A stretch of 50,258 nt of DNA. It comes from Silicimonas sp. GTDB taxonomy: Bacteria > Pseudomonadota > Alphaproteobacteria > Rhodobacterales > Rhodobacteraceae. Below the pieces are notes generated by a model that did no database searches, was not told the origin of the DNA, and saw nothing but the letters and a program-made list of their open reading frames with translations. The translations under genes and the position numbers were made by a program. Positions 16,516-25,170 of the stretch are shown piece after piece; within the stretch, counting starts at the first letter, position 1; the number at the start of each line of letters is the position of its first letter. The DNA is taken from positions 1 through 50,258 of the forward strand of contig JAJEAC010000038.1 in NCBI GenBank assembly GCA_022824315.1, given 5' to 3'.

Positions 16516-18686
16516 CAAGCACGACGGGGCTGATCGGCTATTGCCAGCCGCTGAACATCCATGGCGATGAGACGACCGAACTGAAGGTCTCCAGCAATGG
16601 GCCAGAGGCCTGTTCGGTCTCGGTCCATCGCATCATCTGCGGAGACATCGACCCCGACGGACCGGGCGCCGAATTCGAGAAGATGGATTGGGGCGGTGCG
16701 GCAGGTCTGCACGTGCGGCATCAGCCGGTCAATGCGGGCTCGTTCGCCCTTGCCGCTGCAGGGCCGGATACGGCCGGGGCCAGGACGCTTCGCATTTCGA
16801 TGAATGTCTGGCCGACCATGACCCAAGGCAAGCGGCAGTGCATCCTGCACTGGGGTGCGCTGCGTTTCGAACTGGCGACGGACGGGCGGCTGTCGGTCCG
16901 TCTCGGCGACGTGGCCGCCACCTTGGAACGACCACTTATGAAACGTCGATGGTTCCGGGCCGAACTGGACGTTGCGACCGATGTCCTTTCACTTGTCGCG
17001 GCACCGGTCACGCCCTGTGCAGTGTGGACAGACCCCACCCGCGCACATGCGCCGCGCGGCGCGAAAGCACTGCCGAAAGCGGAGGATCCGATCCTTTTCG
17101 CCGCAGCGTTTGACCGATGGCAGGGCGAACTGCCATTCGTCACCGACGCTTACAATGGCAAGATCGAGGCTCCGTCGATCCGTGCACGCGGCCGCCTCCT
17201 GGCCAAGTGGGATTTCAGCCGCGAGCTAACGGGCACGCGCGCCTTCGACATTGGTCCGCATGGCTGTCACCTGACGCTCGTCAACACCCCGATGCGGGGT
17301 GCTGCCGGGTCGAACTGGAACGGGTCGGTCGAAAGCTGGGTGCGAGATCCGTCGCAATATGGCGCGATCCACTTTCACGATGACGACATGACGGATTGCT
17401 GTTGGCAAACGAACCTGAAGATCACCCCGCCAACGGATGCCCAATCCGGATTTTACATCGCGCGGATGACGGCCGAGGACGTGCAAAGCGACGTGCCGTT
17501 CTTTGTCTCGGCGCGGCCGGGCAAGCCGAAGGCGGATGTCCTGCTGCTGGCACCGACCGCGACCTATCTCTCCTACGCCAATACCCACATCAAGTTCGAC
17601 AGCCACAATACCGAAAATCTCTACGAAGCGCCGATGGTGCTGAGCGAGGACGAGCTCTATCTGAATGAACACCGCGAGTTGGGGTTGTCGCAATATGACA
17701 CCCATGCGGACGAATCCGGCGTGGTCTATGCGAGCGAGCGCCGCCCGATGCTGAACACGCGTCCGGGGCTCTACACGTTCAACTATCTTAACGACACGCA
17801 CATCGTGAAATGGCTCGAAGGCCAGGGCGTCAGCCATGATGTGGCTACGGACGAGGATTTGCACCGCCACGGGCGTGCATTGCTCAATCCCTATCGCGTC
17901 GTGATCACGGCGTCGCATCCTGAATATTATTCGACCGAGATGTGGGATGCACTATATGGATACCAACAGGATGGCGGCCGCCACATGTATCTGGGCGGCA
18001 ACGGGTTTTACTGGCGGATTGCCTGGTCGGATGACCATCCGGGCGTGATCGAGAACCGCCGCGGCATCAGCGGAGTACGCACCTGGGAAGGCGAGCCGGG
18101 CGAACATCACCTGAGCTTCACCGGCGAACCGGGCGGGCTTTGGCGGACCCATGGCCGGGCGCCGCAGGCACTGGCGGGTACCGGATTCAGTTCGACGCTC
18201 TTCGTGCGTTCGACCTATTTCCGCCGCTCGGAAGACAGTCGCGATCCGGAGCTGTCATTCATTTTCGAAGGCCTCAACTCGGACATCATCGGCGATTTCG
18301 GCTATCGCGGCGGCGGTGCGGTGGGATTGGAGATCGACCGGTGGGACGCTGATCTGGGCTCGCCACCGGGGTCGGTCATACTTGCGACATCGGAACACGT
18401 GGGGCTTGGGGGCCTGCTGTCGGGCGAAGAGTACATCACCACGACGCGCGCACTCGACGGTGTGCAGAACGGGCGGGTGCGGTGCGACATGGTCTTCTTC
18501 GCGACGCCGAAGGGCGGTGCGGTCTGGTCGACCGGGTCCATCGCCTGGGCAACGTCACTCCTGTGGAACAAGGGCGAGAATTCGGTCAGCCGGGTCACTC
18601 GGAACGTGCTCAGGCGCTTTCTTGATCCGGCGCCATTTCCGGAACCGGCGTCTGGCGATCATGCCGGATCAACGGGGTCTTCGTGA
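16512..18686 (+). CDS. N,N-dimethylformamidase-like large (beta) subunit
   Basis: 724 residues from ATG 16512, close to the roughly 760 residues of DmfA2. The N-terminal half contains a concanavalin-like/LamG-type beta region (AGARTLRISMNVWPTM, HWGALRFELATDGRLSVRLG). The C-terminal half is the catalytic glutamine-amidotransferase-like domain with FYIARMT, LLLAPTATYLSYANTH, ITASHPEYYSTEMWDALYGY and YLGGNGFYWRIAW. Dimethylformamidase from Paracoccus uses a mononuclear iron held by two Tyr and one Glu; Tyr-rich segments are present but I cannot assign ligands without alignment. The enzyme hydrolyses small N-alkyl amides; the true substrate in this regulon may be a larger amide. The 3' end overlaps a convergent M24 remnant. 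Confidence 0.85.
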   Translation: MTSTTGLIGYCQPLNIHGDETTELKVSSNGPEACSVSVHRIICGDIDPDGPGAEFEKMDWGGAAGLHVRHQPVNAGSFALAAAGPDTAGARTLRISMNVWPTMTQGKRQCILHWGALRFELATDGRLSVRLGDVAATLERPLMKRRWFRAELDVATDVLSLVAAPVTPCAVWTDPTRAHAPRGAKALPKAEDPILFAAAFDRWQGELPFVTDAYNGKIEAPSIRARGRLLAKWDFSRELTGTRAFDIGPHGCHLTLVNTPMRGAAGSNWNGSVESWVRDPSQYGAIHFHDDDMTDCCWQTNLKITPPTDAQSGFYIARMTAEDVQSDVPFFVSARPGKPKADVLLLAPTATYLSYANTHIKFDSHNTENLYEAPMVLSEDELYLNEHRELGLSQYDTHADESGVVYASERRPMLNTRPGLYTFNYLNDTHIVKWLEGQGVSHDVATDEDLHRHGRALLNPYRVVITASHPEYYSTEMWDALYGYQQDGGRHMYLGGNGFYWRIAWSDDHPGVIENRRGISGVRTWEGEPGEHHLSFTGEPGGLWRTHGRAPQALAGTGFSSTLFVRSTYFRRSEDSRDPELSFIFEGLNSDIIGDFGYRGGGAVGLEIDRWDADLGSPPGSVILATSEHVGLGGLLSGEEYITTTRALDGVQNGRVRCDMVFFATPKGGAVWSTGSIAWATSLLWNKGENSVSRVTRNVLRRFLDPAPFPEPASGDHAGSTGSS

Positions 18687-19472
18687 CCAGTTCAAGCCCG
18701 TCGACCGTCACCAGATGGTTTTGCTCGAAGCCCGCGTTGCCAACGCCTGAGCGGGCCGGAAACGCCTCCACTCCGATCAACATGCCCTCTTCGAACCTGG
18801 CGTCCTGATGTTCGAGCACCGTCGCCACCAGTCCGTGCCAGTCGGTTCGACCAAGCGTTCCCATCTTCCTCTTCTCCTGCAGCGGAACCCGAACACCGGA
18901 GCGGAATGCCCGGATGAGAAGATGCTCTCTCTGGGAAAGGGAAAGGCCGAAAGGCGGGTCAAATTTGAACGCGATTCATGGGTCAGTTTTGAACTGGACT
19001 TGACAGACCTGCAGGCTGCGAGCGCCGGTGGGGACGTGGTGCGGGTCGACCCCAGGCACGCGAGCACGGACTGCCATGCCTGCGGGCGCAGAGCCCATGC
19101 CGCTCCATGCGCGCGAGTTTGCCCGCGGCGGCTGCGGTCTGGTGACGGACCGCGATGTCAACGCGGCACGGAACATTCTCCGGCGCGGGATCGCGCCGGC
19201 CGGGCGGGACATCGGCCCTTCGGGTCGTCCCGGCGCGTCCGAGGGTGTTCCCGAACCACATGTCGCCGGGTTGCCGGGGCAGGACGCGGAACGGTGCACG
19301 GCTGACGGGTGTCTTGTCATGCATATTAGTCCCAAATGGTTGGTCAGATAGATCACGTCACCAGCACGGTCGAACGTGGAAGCCGTGCGTCCCCAGACTA
19401 CGGCAGTGTCGAGGTTTGCCCGGTTCAATGCCGCATCCGGCGGGCCTGGCGTTCTTCCTGCGAAAAGTACAT
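18610..19472 (-). pseudogene. M24 creatinase/aminopeptidase-like gene, disrupted
   Basis: Two pieces flank a TnpB relic. The N-terminal piece (start near ATG 19472) reads MYFSQEERQARRMR, shifts frame, then continues NRANLDTAVVWGRT and AGDVIYLTNHLG, the pattern of the creatinase N-domain. The C-terminal piece (18610-18864) reads FEEGMLIGVEAF, then GFEQNHLVTVDGLELVTKTP, matching the end of M24 pita-bread domains. The middle, with most metal ligands, is missing. It is non-functional through insertion/deletion plus a frameshift. An intact ancestor would have added a further amidine/peptide hydrolase next to the dimethylformamidase-like genes. Family call is by eye. Confidence 0.6.
18997..19351 (+). 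pseudogene. tnpB: TnpB relic (frameshifted zinc-ribbon end)
   Basis: One frame gives SAGGDVVRVDPRHASTDCHACG, the first half of the TnpB zinc ribbon; the next frame gives REFARGGCGLVTDRDVNAAR followed by NILRRG, the second half and C-terminal signature. The frame changes between about 19090 and 19120, and the third zinc cysteine is Arg (expected C-G-G-C-G, found R-G-G-C-G). No 5' part is present. It sits inside the split M24 gene. The DRDVNAARN match to the fragment at position 1 indicates two related elements in this window. Confidence 0.7.
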
Positions 19473-19620
19473 GAGATCCCGGGCCTTCCAATCGCGGTTG
19501 CAGGACATGTCCTGAATATACCCGTTTTCGACGAAGTTAACGTCAACCAGTCTCCGTGGATTCTGTCGAAAACAACAAATTGGGCGCACGCTGATCGGTC
19601 AATCGGCGTGCACCGACCAC

Positions 19621-20507
19621 TAGGGTGCCCGCAACACCCAATCGGCAAGTTCGGCATGGGTCGGGAACCAGACCTGTCCCTTGGCCTTCGCGTGCCGGAT
19701 CAATTCGTCAAGAATCCAGATCCGGGAACGGTAGCCGATCACGAACGGGTGGAAGACGAGTTGGCACAGGCCCCCTTCGTCATAGGCCATATCGAATTCC
19801 CGCCGGAAGATGTCGAAGACGTCGGTGGGTGGTGTCCAGGGCCGGGTTGCGGGCGCGCGGTTGAAGAGCAGGTAGACCGCATCGTCCCGAACCCAGTCGA
19901 CCGGAATCTCGACCAGGCCGGTGGGCGTGCCGCCGCTGAGCAGCTCGTAGCAGGCGTCATCGGCCATCATGCTGGAATCGTACAGAAATCCGGCCTCGGC
20001 CACGAGGTCTATCGTGTTCGGGCTAAGGTCCCAGTTCGCGGCACGATGGCCGACTGGCCGGGTGCCCGAGAGGGTTTCGAGCGTATCGCGCGCGCGCAGC
20101 AATAGATCCCGTTCCGTCTCGAGGTCCAGGGTCGACGTATTTTCGTGGATCCAGCCGTGCACGCCGATTTCGTGACCCGCCCCGATGATTGGTGGCAGTG
20201 CTTCCGGGTCGATCAGGGCCGAAACGGCAGGAACGAAGAAGCTGGCGCGTACGTCGCCTCGGGCAAGAACATCCAGGATACGGGGCACCCCCCTGCGCCG
20301 CCCGAATTCGCCCCAGGCCAGCCGACCCACGGCAGCTCTGCCCTGGCCCAGCTCGAATGTCTCGTGATCGCAGTCGAAGGACAGTGCGAGGGCACAGCGG
20401 GCACCATCGGGCCAAGTGCCGGGCGCGAGGCTGCGGCCCGCACGCACCTTCTGGACGAGACTGCGCCACTCCGCTTCAGGAGTTTTCCAGGGTTGGTCGG
20501 GAATCAT
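19621..20507 (-). CDS. Polysaccharide deacetylase (NodB homology) family hydrolase
   Basis: About 295 residues; the stop is the TAG whose complement is at 19620-19622. NodB motifs are visible: the catalytic/metal Asp pair in LSFDCDHET, the metal His residues in [12 protein letters not shown], and [13 protein letters not shown] (motif 3-like). The NodB domain occupies most of the protein and there is no signal peptide, so it is cytoplasmic, as in PuuE-like members that hydrolyse C-N bonds of small molecules rather than cell-wall sugars. It is coupled to the class III aminotransferase (ATGA overlap), which supports a catabolic amide-hydrolase role. Substrate unknown. Confidence 0.88.
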
Positions 20508-21889
20508 GGTCCGAGCACGGTGACCACGGCGGACTTCAGCGTATCTGCGACCTGATCCACCTCAGACCGATCGAGGCAAAGCGGTGGCGCGAATCCCAGG
20601 ATGTCACTTTCGGGCAATGCACGCGCGATCACCCCCCGGCGCATCATTTCTGCCGCCACCTTGGGTGCGACGCTTGCCGGTGGATACCAGATGCCCTCTT
20701 CCGGGTTCTGCATGAATTCGACGGCGGCCAGCATGCCGATGCCGCGAACCTCGCCGACGTTGGGGTGGCCGCCCGCGGCATCCGCAAGCTTGTCGTGCAG
20801 GTAAAGGCCGGTTTCGGCGGCGTTTTCGACAAGGCCAAGCTTGTCCACAAGCTCCAGGGCTGCAACGCCAGCCGCGGCGCCGATGGGATGGGCTGAATAG
20901 GTCCAGCCATGCCCGAGCGGGCCGAAGTCGTCCGAGCCTTGCATGAGGACATGGGATACGCGCTGCGAAATGATCGAGCCCGAAAGCGGTGCATAGGCCG
21001 CAGTCAGGCCCTTGGCGATCGCCATGAAATCGGGGCGCAGGTCGTAGTGGTCCGACCCGAACATGGTACCGATGCGGCCAAAGCCGGTCACGACCTCATC
21101 GGCGATCAGGAGGATGTCATGACGGTCCAAGACCTCCTGAACCCCGGCCCAGTAACCGTTGGGTGGCGTCAGGATGCCGCCGGTTCCCATGACCGGCTCC
21201 CCGACGAATGCCGCGATCGTCTCGGGATCCTCGCGCTCGATCAGGTCTTCCAGGGCATCTATCAGAAACGTGGTGAACTCTTCCTCGGTCATGTCCCGCT
21301 CGGGCCGGCGCAGGTAGTGGGGCGTTTCGGTGTGCAGGAATCCGTCGAGCGGCAGGTTGAACCGGTCGTGATAGAGCTTCAGCCCGGTGAGCGAGCCCGA
21401 GACGATGCCCGATCCGTGAAAGGCGCGCCATCGGCTGATGACTTTCCGTTTTTCAGGCTTGCCGCGCAGAACGTTGTAATGCCAGGCAAGCTTTACGTTG
21501 GTTTCGTTGGCGTCGGACCCGGAAAGCCCGAAATAGACACGGGCCATGTGATCGGGGGCCCGGTCCATCACCATCTTGGCAAGCCGGATCGCCGGCTCGT
21601 TTCCGTGCCCGACATTGGAATGGTAGTAGGGCAGTTCGCGGGCCTGCCTGGCGATGGCGTCGGCGATCTCGGTGCGTCCGTAACCCGTGTTCACGCAATA
21701 GAGCCCAGCGAAGGCGTCGAGAAAGCGGTTGCCGTCGCGGTCCGTGACATGGACACCTTCACCGCCGGTGACAATCCGCCCGGGTGCGTCGCCGCGGGCG
21801 TGCTGCGCGGTGTGGGTGACCGGATGCAGCAGGAAATCCCTGTCCCATGCTGCCAGCTCGTCGTTGATGCGGTCCGTGTCTAGGCTCAT
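20504..21889 (-). CDS. Class III PLP aminotransferase (omega-amino acid:pyruvate type)
   Basis: 461 residues. Motifs: [17 protein letters not shown] at the N-terminus, [20 protein letters not shown] (phosphate-binding loop), the AFHGSG segment, [15 protein letters not shown] (Asp contacting the PLP nitrogen), and the PLP lysine in [14 protein letters not shown]. This subgroup transaminates omega-amino acids or polyamines such as putrescine and taurine. Its start overlaps the TGA of an upstream SDR pseudogene (ATGA) and its stop overlaps the deacetylase start, so it is the middle gene of an operon whose first gene has decayed. Confidence 0.92.
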   Translation of the reverse strand: MSLDTDRINDELAAWDRDFLLHPVTHTAQHARGDAPGRIVTGGEGVHVTDRDGNRFLDAFAGLYCVNTGYGRTEIADAIARQARELPYYHSNVGHGNEPAIRLAKMVMDRAPDHMARVYFGLSGSDANETNVKLAWHYNVLRGKPEKRKVISRWRAFHGSGIVSGSLTGLKLYHDRFNLPLDGFLHTETPHYLRRPERDMTEEEFTTFLIDALEDLIEREDPETIAAFVGEPVMGTGGILTPPNGYWAGVQEVLDRHDILLIADEVVTGFGRIGTMFGSDHYDLRPDFMAIAKGLTAAYAPLSGSIISQRVSHVLMQGSDDFGPLGHGWTYSAHPIGAAAGVAALELVDKLGLVENAAETGLYLHDKLADAAGGHPNVGEVRGIGMLAAVEFMQNPEEGIWYPPASVAPKVAAEMMRRGVIARALPESDILGFAPPLCLDRSEVDQVADTLKSAVVTVLGP

Positions 21890-22550
21890 ATCGGGCTCTC
21901 CAGCCGCGTGTTGGCGATCACTTCCGGGACGTTGGCCTGGTCGGGGAGGGATAGCAGGAATGCCACCAGGTCCGCCACGGTTTCCGGTTGCAGGCGTTCG
22001 GCCGTAGTGGCCGTCCCCGGAATACCCGCGATCAGGTCGGTGTCAATCGCTCCGGGGCAAATCGTCGTGGCCCTCATGCCGTCGTACCAGCCGACGACGC
22101 GGACCGTCTGGGCCATTGCGAGCCGGGCGTTCCTGGTCATGGAATGACCGATGGAAACACCGACCCGGTAGCGTTTGGCATCTGTCGAGGCGATGTTGAT
22201 GACCCGACCCTTTCCGGTTTTCCTGAGGTGTGGCAGTACAGCCCGGATCAGGCGAATGGGTGCCTATGCGTTGACTTCCCAGAGGTCGCGGAGGTCCGCC
22301 TCGGTGTCCTTCTCGAAGTCGACCACCTGCAGGATGCCGGCGTTGTTGGCCAGAGCGTCCAGCTGTCCGATACGATCAATCGTGCCGTCGACCCAAGGGG
22401 TGGCCGTGGACGGGTCGGTCGCATCGAAGGGAAACGCCGCCAAGGTGTCGGACCCGGCTCCGAAGGCATCCGCCTGTCCCATGTCCCGCAGACCCAGCGA
22501 AAGGGTCCGGCCATCCTCAAGGAGCTTTCGCGTGATCGCCGCGCCGACCC
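21886..22550 (-). pseudogene. Short-chain dehydrogenase/reductase, decayed
   Basis: Frame from about 22550 reads GRVGAAITRKLLEDGRTLSL (NAD loop region), then LDALANNAGILQVVDF (NNAG motif) and DLWEVNA. An in-frame TAG at 22264-22266 follows, where SDRs have a sense codon, and the same frame continues APIRLIRAVLPHLRKTGKGR, VINIAST, and [10 protein letters not shown] to TGA 21886. The catalytic YxxxK is GHSMTRNA, so Tyr is replaced by His and Lys by Arg. The N-terminus is missing, being fused to a DapA-like fragment. Amber stop, lost catalytic pair and truncation together indicate a pseudogene. Confidence 0.75.
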
Positions 22551-22706
22551 TTCCCGTTTCGCAAGGTCCAGCGCCCGGAATTCACCCGTGCATCCCGATG
22601 CAACCAGGCCCGTGGCCCGGGCTGCAGAAAGCCGTTCCAAGCTTGCCGAACGGGCGTCCACATCGATCGACATGTCTGCGCGAAACGGCGCCTCCACCGC
22701 AGTCAT
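22548..22706 (-). pseudogene. DapA-like (dihydrodipicolinate synthase family) N-terminal fragment
   Basis: Reads MTAVEAPFRADMSIDVDA, then ATGLVASGCTGEFRALDLAK, matching the N-terminus of DapA/HpcH-type aldolases (TPFRxDxSID and the G-x-TGEF-x-xL phosphate/carboxylate loop). Homology ends at about residue 53 and the sequence runs straight into the SDR frame, so the two genes were joined by a deletion. An intact DapA-family gene is present at 31438-32388. Confidence 0.5.
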
Positions 22707-23173
22707 GGGTCCCGACCGGCCTATCGCGGTTCTGTCCATGGCTGTCTTCCTTCAGGCTGCGCCCGTTCGGGCGGCAGCGGCCACGATTGCGCGCGGCGAA
22801 GCTGGCGTGCGGCCGGTCATCCGCCGATCGTTCGCGAATTCGCCATTCTCTTGGCCGGTCTTTTGGATCGCCTGGACCATGCCATTGACGGGACCCTCGC
22901 CAAACTTCACGTGCCCAGGCCGGAATCCGTGGGCCGCAGGCCCCGCCGCGGCACTCTCCCCAAGCGGCGGCAAGGGGGGAATGGTTGCCAGCCTGGAACG
23001 CCAGCTCGCCGCCCTTCGGCAGCCTTGTTCACATTTCGAACTCTTGTTCGACAACGTGCGATTGCGCTGGGTCGCGCAACAGGATTTTGAGACCGGCAAA
23101 TTGTCAGGTATTCAGGATTGCGATTTGCCGGCAGAATGCTGCATATCGCGCGACCAGCATTGCAGAGGTCCCG
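22707..23173. other. Region upstream of iclR; no gene recognised
   Basis: 467 bases between the DapA relic and iclR. Open frames exist on both strands but none resembles a known protein or has a convincing start. It contains the operator-like dyad at 23037-23050. Confidence 0.5.
23037..23050. promoter_or_regulatory. Operator-like dyad CGAAC-TCTT-GTTCG upstream of iclR
   Basis: A perfect 5-bp inverted repeat with a 4-base spacer, 123 bases before the iclR ATG. It shares the CGnAC-N4-GTnCG layout with elements at 27800, 29499, 36609 and 37842, suggesting that the IclR protein controls itself and the downstream cluster. Confidence 0.55.
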
Positions 23174-24049
23174 ATGGACGATAGGACGAAAGACGGCAGG
23201 AAGATCCCGGCACAGGACGACCACGAACAGCAGCCCACGACAGGGCTCATGACTGCCGCACCCGACCGCGACGAGGGCGGCAATGACGGCGTGAATCCGC
23301 GTGACTACGTCAGTTCGCTCGCTCGCGGGCTTGATGTCTTGCGGGCGTTCAACCGCACGCGCCGCAAGATGACGCTCTCGGAAGTCGCCGGCGAAACCGG
23401 CAACACGCGCGCAGGCGCCCGGCGGATCTTGCTCACGCTTGTTCGAGAGGGCTATGCCGTTGCGGACGGAAAGCTGTTCGACCTCACGCCACAGGTGCTG
23501 GAGCTTGGCTATTCCGTTCTTTCGTCGAAGGGCGTCTGGGACATTGCGCGCCCGTTCATCGACCACCTGTCCGAGGAGACGCGAGAATCCGTTTCGGCAG
23601 CGGTGCTGGACAAGTTCGACGTGGTCTATGTGAGCGGGGCACAGTATCACCGAATTCTCAGCATCGGAATTACGGTGGGCGCGCGCTTTCCCGCTGCGAC
23701 TACGGCAACGGGACGGGTCCTCCTCGCCGCTCAACCGCTTGAGACCTGGGCCGCGATGATCCGAGATCTGCCGCTCTTGAAGCAGACCGACCGGACCGTG
23801 ACCGACCCCGGGGAGTTCCGCCGAATCCTTGAAGATGTCCGCGAAAAGGGGTGGTGCCTCGTCGACCAGGAACTCGAGATCGGACTGACCTCGATTGCGG
23901 TGCCTGTCTACAGTCGGACCGGGACGCTTGCGGGGGCGATCAATGTCGGCGTCCCATCGGTCCGAACCTCGCCGGAGACCATGGTTGAGACGGTGCTGCC
24001 CAAGCTTCAGGAGACGGTCGCCAACATTTCCCGCGCCATAACGCGCTAG
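23174..24049 (+). CDS. IclR-family transcriptional regulator
   Basis: 291 residues from ATG 23174, preceded by GCAGAGG. A polar leader of about 44 residues precedes the winged helix: YVSSLARGLDVLRAFNRTRR, LSEVAGETGNTRAGARRILLTL, then the wing. The effector-binding IclR domain covers roughly 115-285 (ARPFIDHLSEETRESVSAAV, FPAATTATGRVLLA, GLTSIAVPVYSRTG), close to PcaR/PobR-type regulators of catabolic operons. It converges with the FAD oxidase gene (stops overlap by 4 bases). A dyad resembling those at the downstream promoters lies upstream, suggesting autoregulation. Confidence 0.93.
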   Translation: MDDRTKDGRKIPAQDDHEQQPTTGLMTAAPDRDEGGNDGVNPRDYVSSLARGLDVLRAFNRTRRKMTLSEVAGETGNTRAGARRILLTLVREGYAVADGKLFDLTPQVLELGYSVLSSKGVWDIARPFIDHLSEETRESVSAAVLDKFDVVYVSGAQYHRILSIGITVGARFPAATTATGRVLLAAQPLETWAAMIRDLPLLKQTDRTVTDPGEFRRILEDVREKGWCLVDQELEIGLTSIAVPVYSRTGTLAGAINVGVPSVRTSPETMVETVLPKLQETVANISRAITR

Positions 24050-25170
24050 GCGGCAAACCGCGCGGGCGAATACGGCGACGGATCGGCCGGTGGATCGCGG
24101 CCCGTTACGATGGATGCCGCCATTTGCGCCACAAGCGGGGCGAGCGTGTAGCCCGCATCTCCCGGCACGGCCATGACGACCCGTTGCACGCCCGGCAAGC
24201 GGCCGATGATCGAGGCACCGTCCGCAGTCGTGTTCATGCCTGCCCATGTCCGGATTATGCGCAGCGCACCGATCGGCGGTGCCAACCGCGCAGCCAGCGC
24301 CACATTGCCGACAATCGAACCCGCACGGACGCCTGGAACCTGGTCCGTGCCGTGGTCATCTGCGGGCCAGCCGCCCCCGATGACGATCTGGCCGGTCTTG
24401 AACTGCTTCAGCGTGATCGACCGCTCTGCATGCTGGACCAGGTGGTCGATTCTCTGATCGCACGCTTCCGTGATGTTCATGTGCAGCGGTTCGGGCGCGG
24501 TCGGAATGTCGATTCCGAGAGTCCTGACCAGCGCACCCGAGCCCCAAGACGCGGCGACGACGACCTCGCTTGCCCGATAGTGACCCTTCTGTCCCGCTGC
24601 AGAAACGCGATCGGCCGTGACGACCAACCCCTCGACCCTGTCCGTGACGCAGGTCACGCCGAGGTCCGCGCATGCTTTCGCCAACTGCATGTTGGCCAGG
24701 AGCGGATTGAGCTTGCCCTCGTCCCTGCAGAGTTCCGCGCCCACGATCTGCGGGCCGATCCAGGGCGCAACGCGATCAAGTTCCGCCCGATCCAGAAGCG
24801 CCACGTCGAGCCCCTTCGTTTCCTCTCGTCGGGCCTTTTCTTCGAGAAAGGCCATCTGCCCGGCGCTTTCCGCCAGCATAAGTCCACCCTTCCGGACGAG
24901 GTGCATGTCACCGAGGCAGGCTTCGAGCGTGCCCCAGCACTCCGCCGCTTGCTTGTAGTAGGGCAGCGCCCGCTCGACGTTCGGCGCGTGTTCGGGATAG
25001 ATGCGGATGAACCTGCTCTGCATCTGCACATGCAGGCTTCCGGCATTTGCCGTGCTGCCGGCGTTTTGCGCGGCGTCGACAAGGATCACGCGTGCGCCGG
25101 CCTTGGCAAGTTCAAATGCCGTAATCCGCCCCACGATACCGCCACCGATGACCAGAAGATCAGTCGTCAC
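24046..25170 (-). CDS. FAD oxidase subunit, DAO family (opine oxidase B / HcnC / LhpB-like)
   Basis: 374 residues from GTG 25170, which overlaps the preceding gene's end by 11 bases; ATG 25203 is an alternative. FAD loop DLLVIGGGIVGRITAFELAKAG, then VILVDAAQNAGSTANAGSLH; later VVVAASWGSGALVRTLGI and the C-terminal GDAGYTLAPLVAQM. It lies directly after a fused 2Fe-2S/FAD subunit, the arrangement of opine oxidase, hydrogen cyanide synthase and D-hydroxyproline dehydrogenase. It probably carries the amine-oxidising site at the inner face of the membrane. The substrate is likely an N-substituted or cyclic amino acid. Confidence 0.85.
   Translation of the reverse strand: MTTDLLVIGGGIVGRITAFELAKAGARVILVDAAQNAGSTANAGSLHVQMQSRFIRIYPEHAPNVERALPYYKQAAECWGTLEACLGDMHLVRKGGLMLAESAGQMAFLEEKARREETKGLDVALLDRAELDRVAPWIGPQIVGAELCRDEGKLNPLLANMQLAKACADLGVTCVTDRVEGLVVTADRVSAAGQKGHYRASEVVVAASWGSGALVRTLGIDIPTAPEPLHMNITEACDQRIDHLVQHAERSITLKQFKTGQIVIGGGWPADDHGTDQVPGVRAGSIVGNVALAARLAPPIGALRIIRTWAGMNTTADGASIIGRLPGVQRVVMAVPGDAGYTLAPLVAQMAASIVTGRDPPADPSPYSPARFAA

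Noticed and set aside
16177..18686. Stating that this locus degrades dimethylformamide
   Set aside because: The enzyme type fits, but the surrounding transamination, hydroxyacid and HyuAB genes imply a larger substrate; DMF use would not need them.
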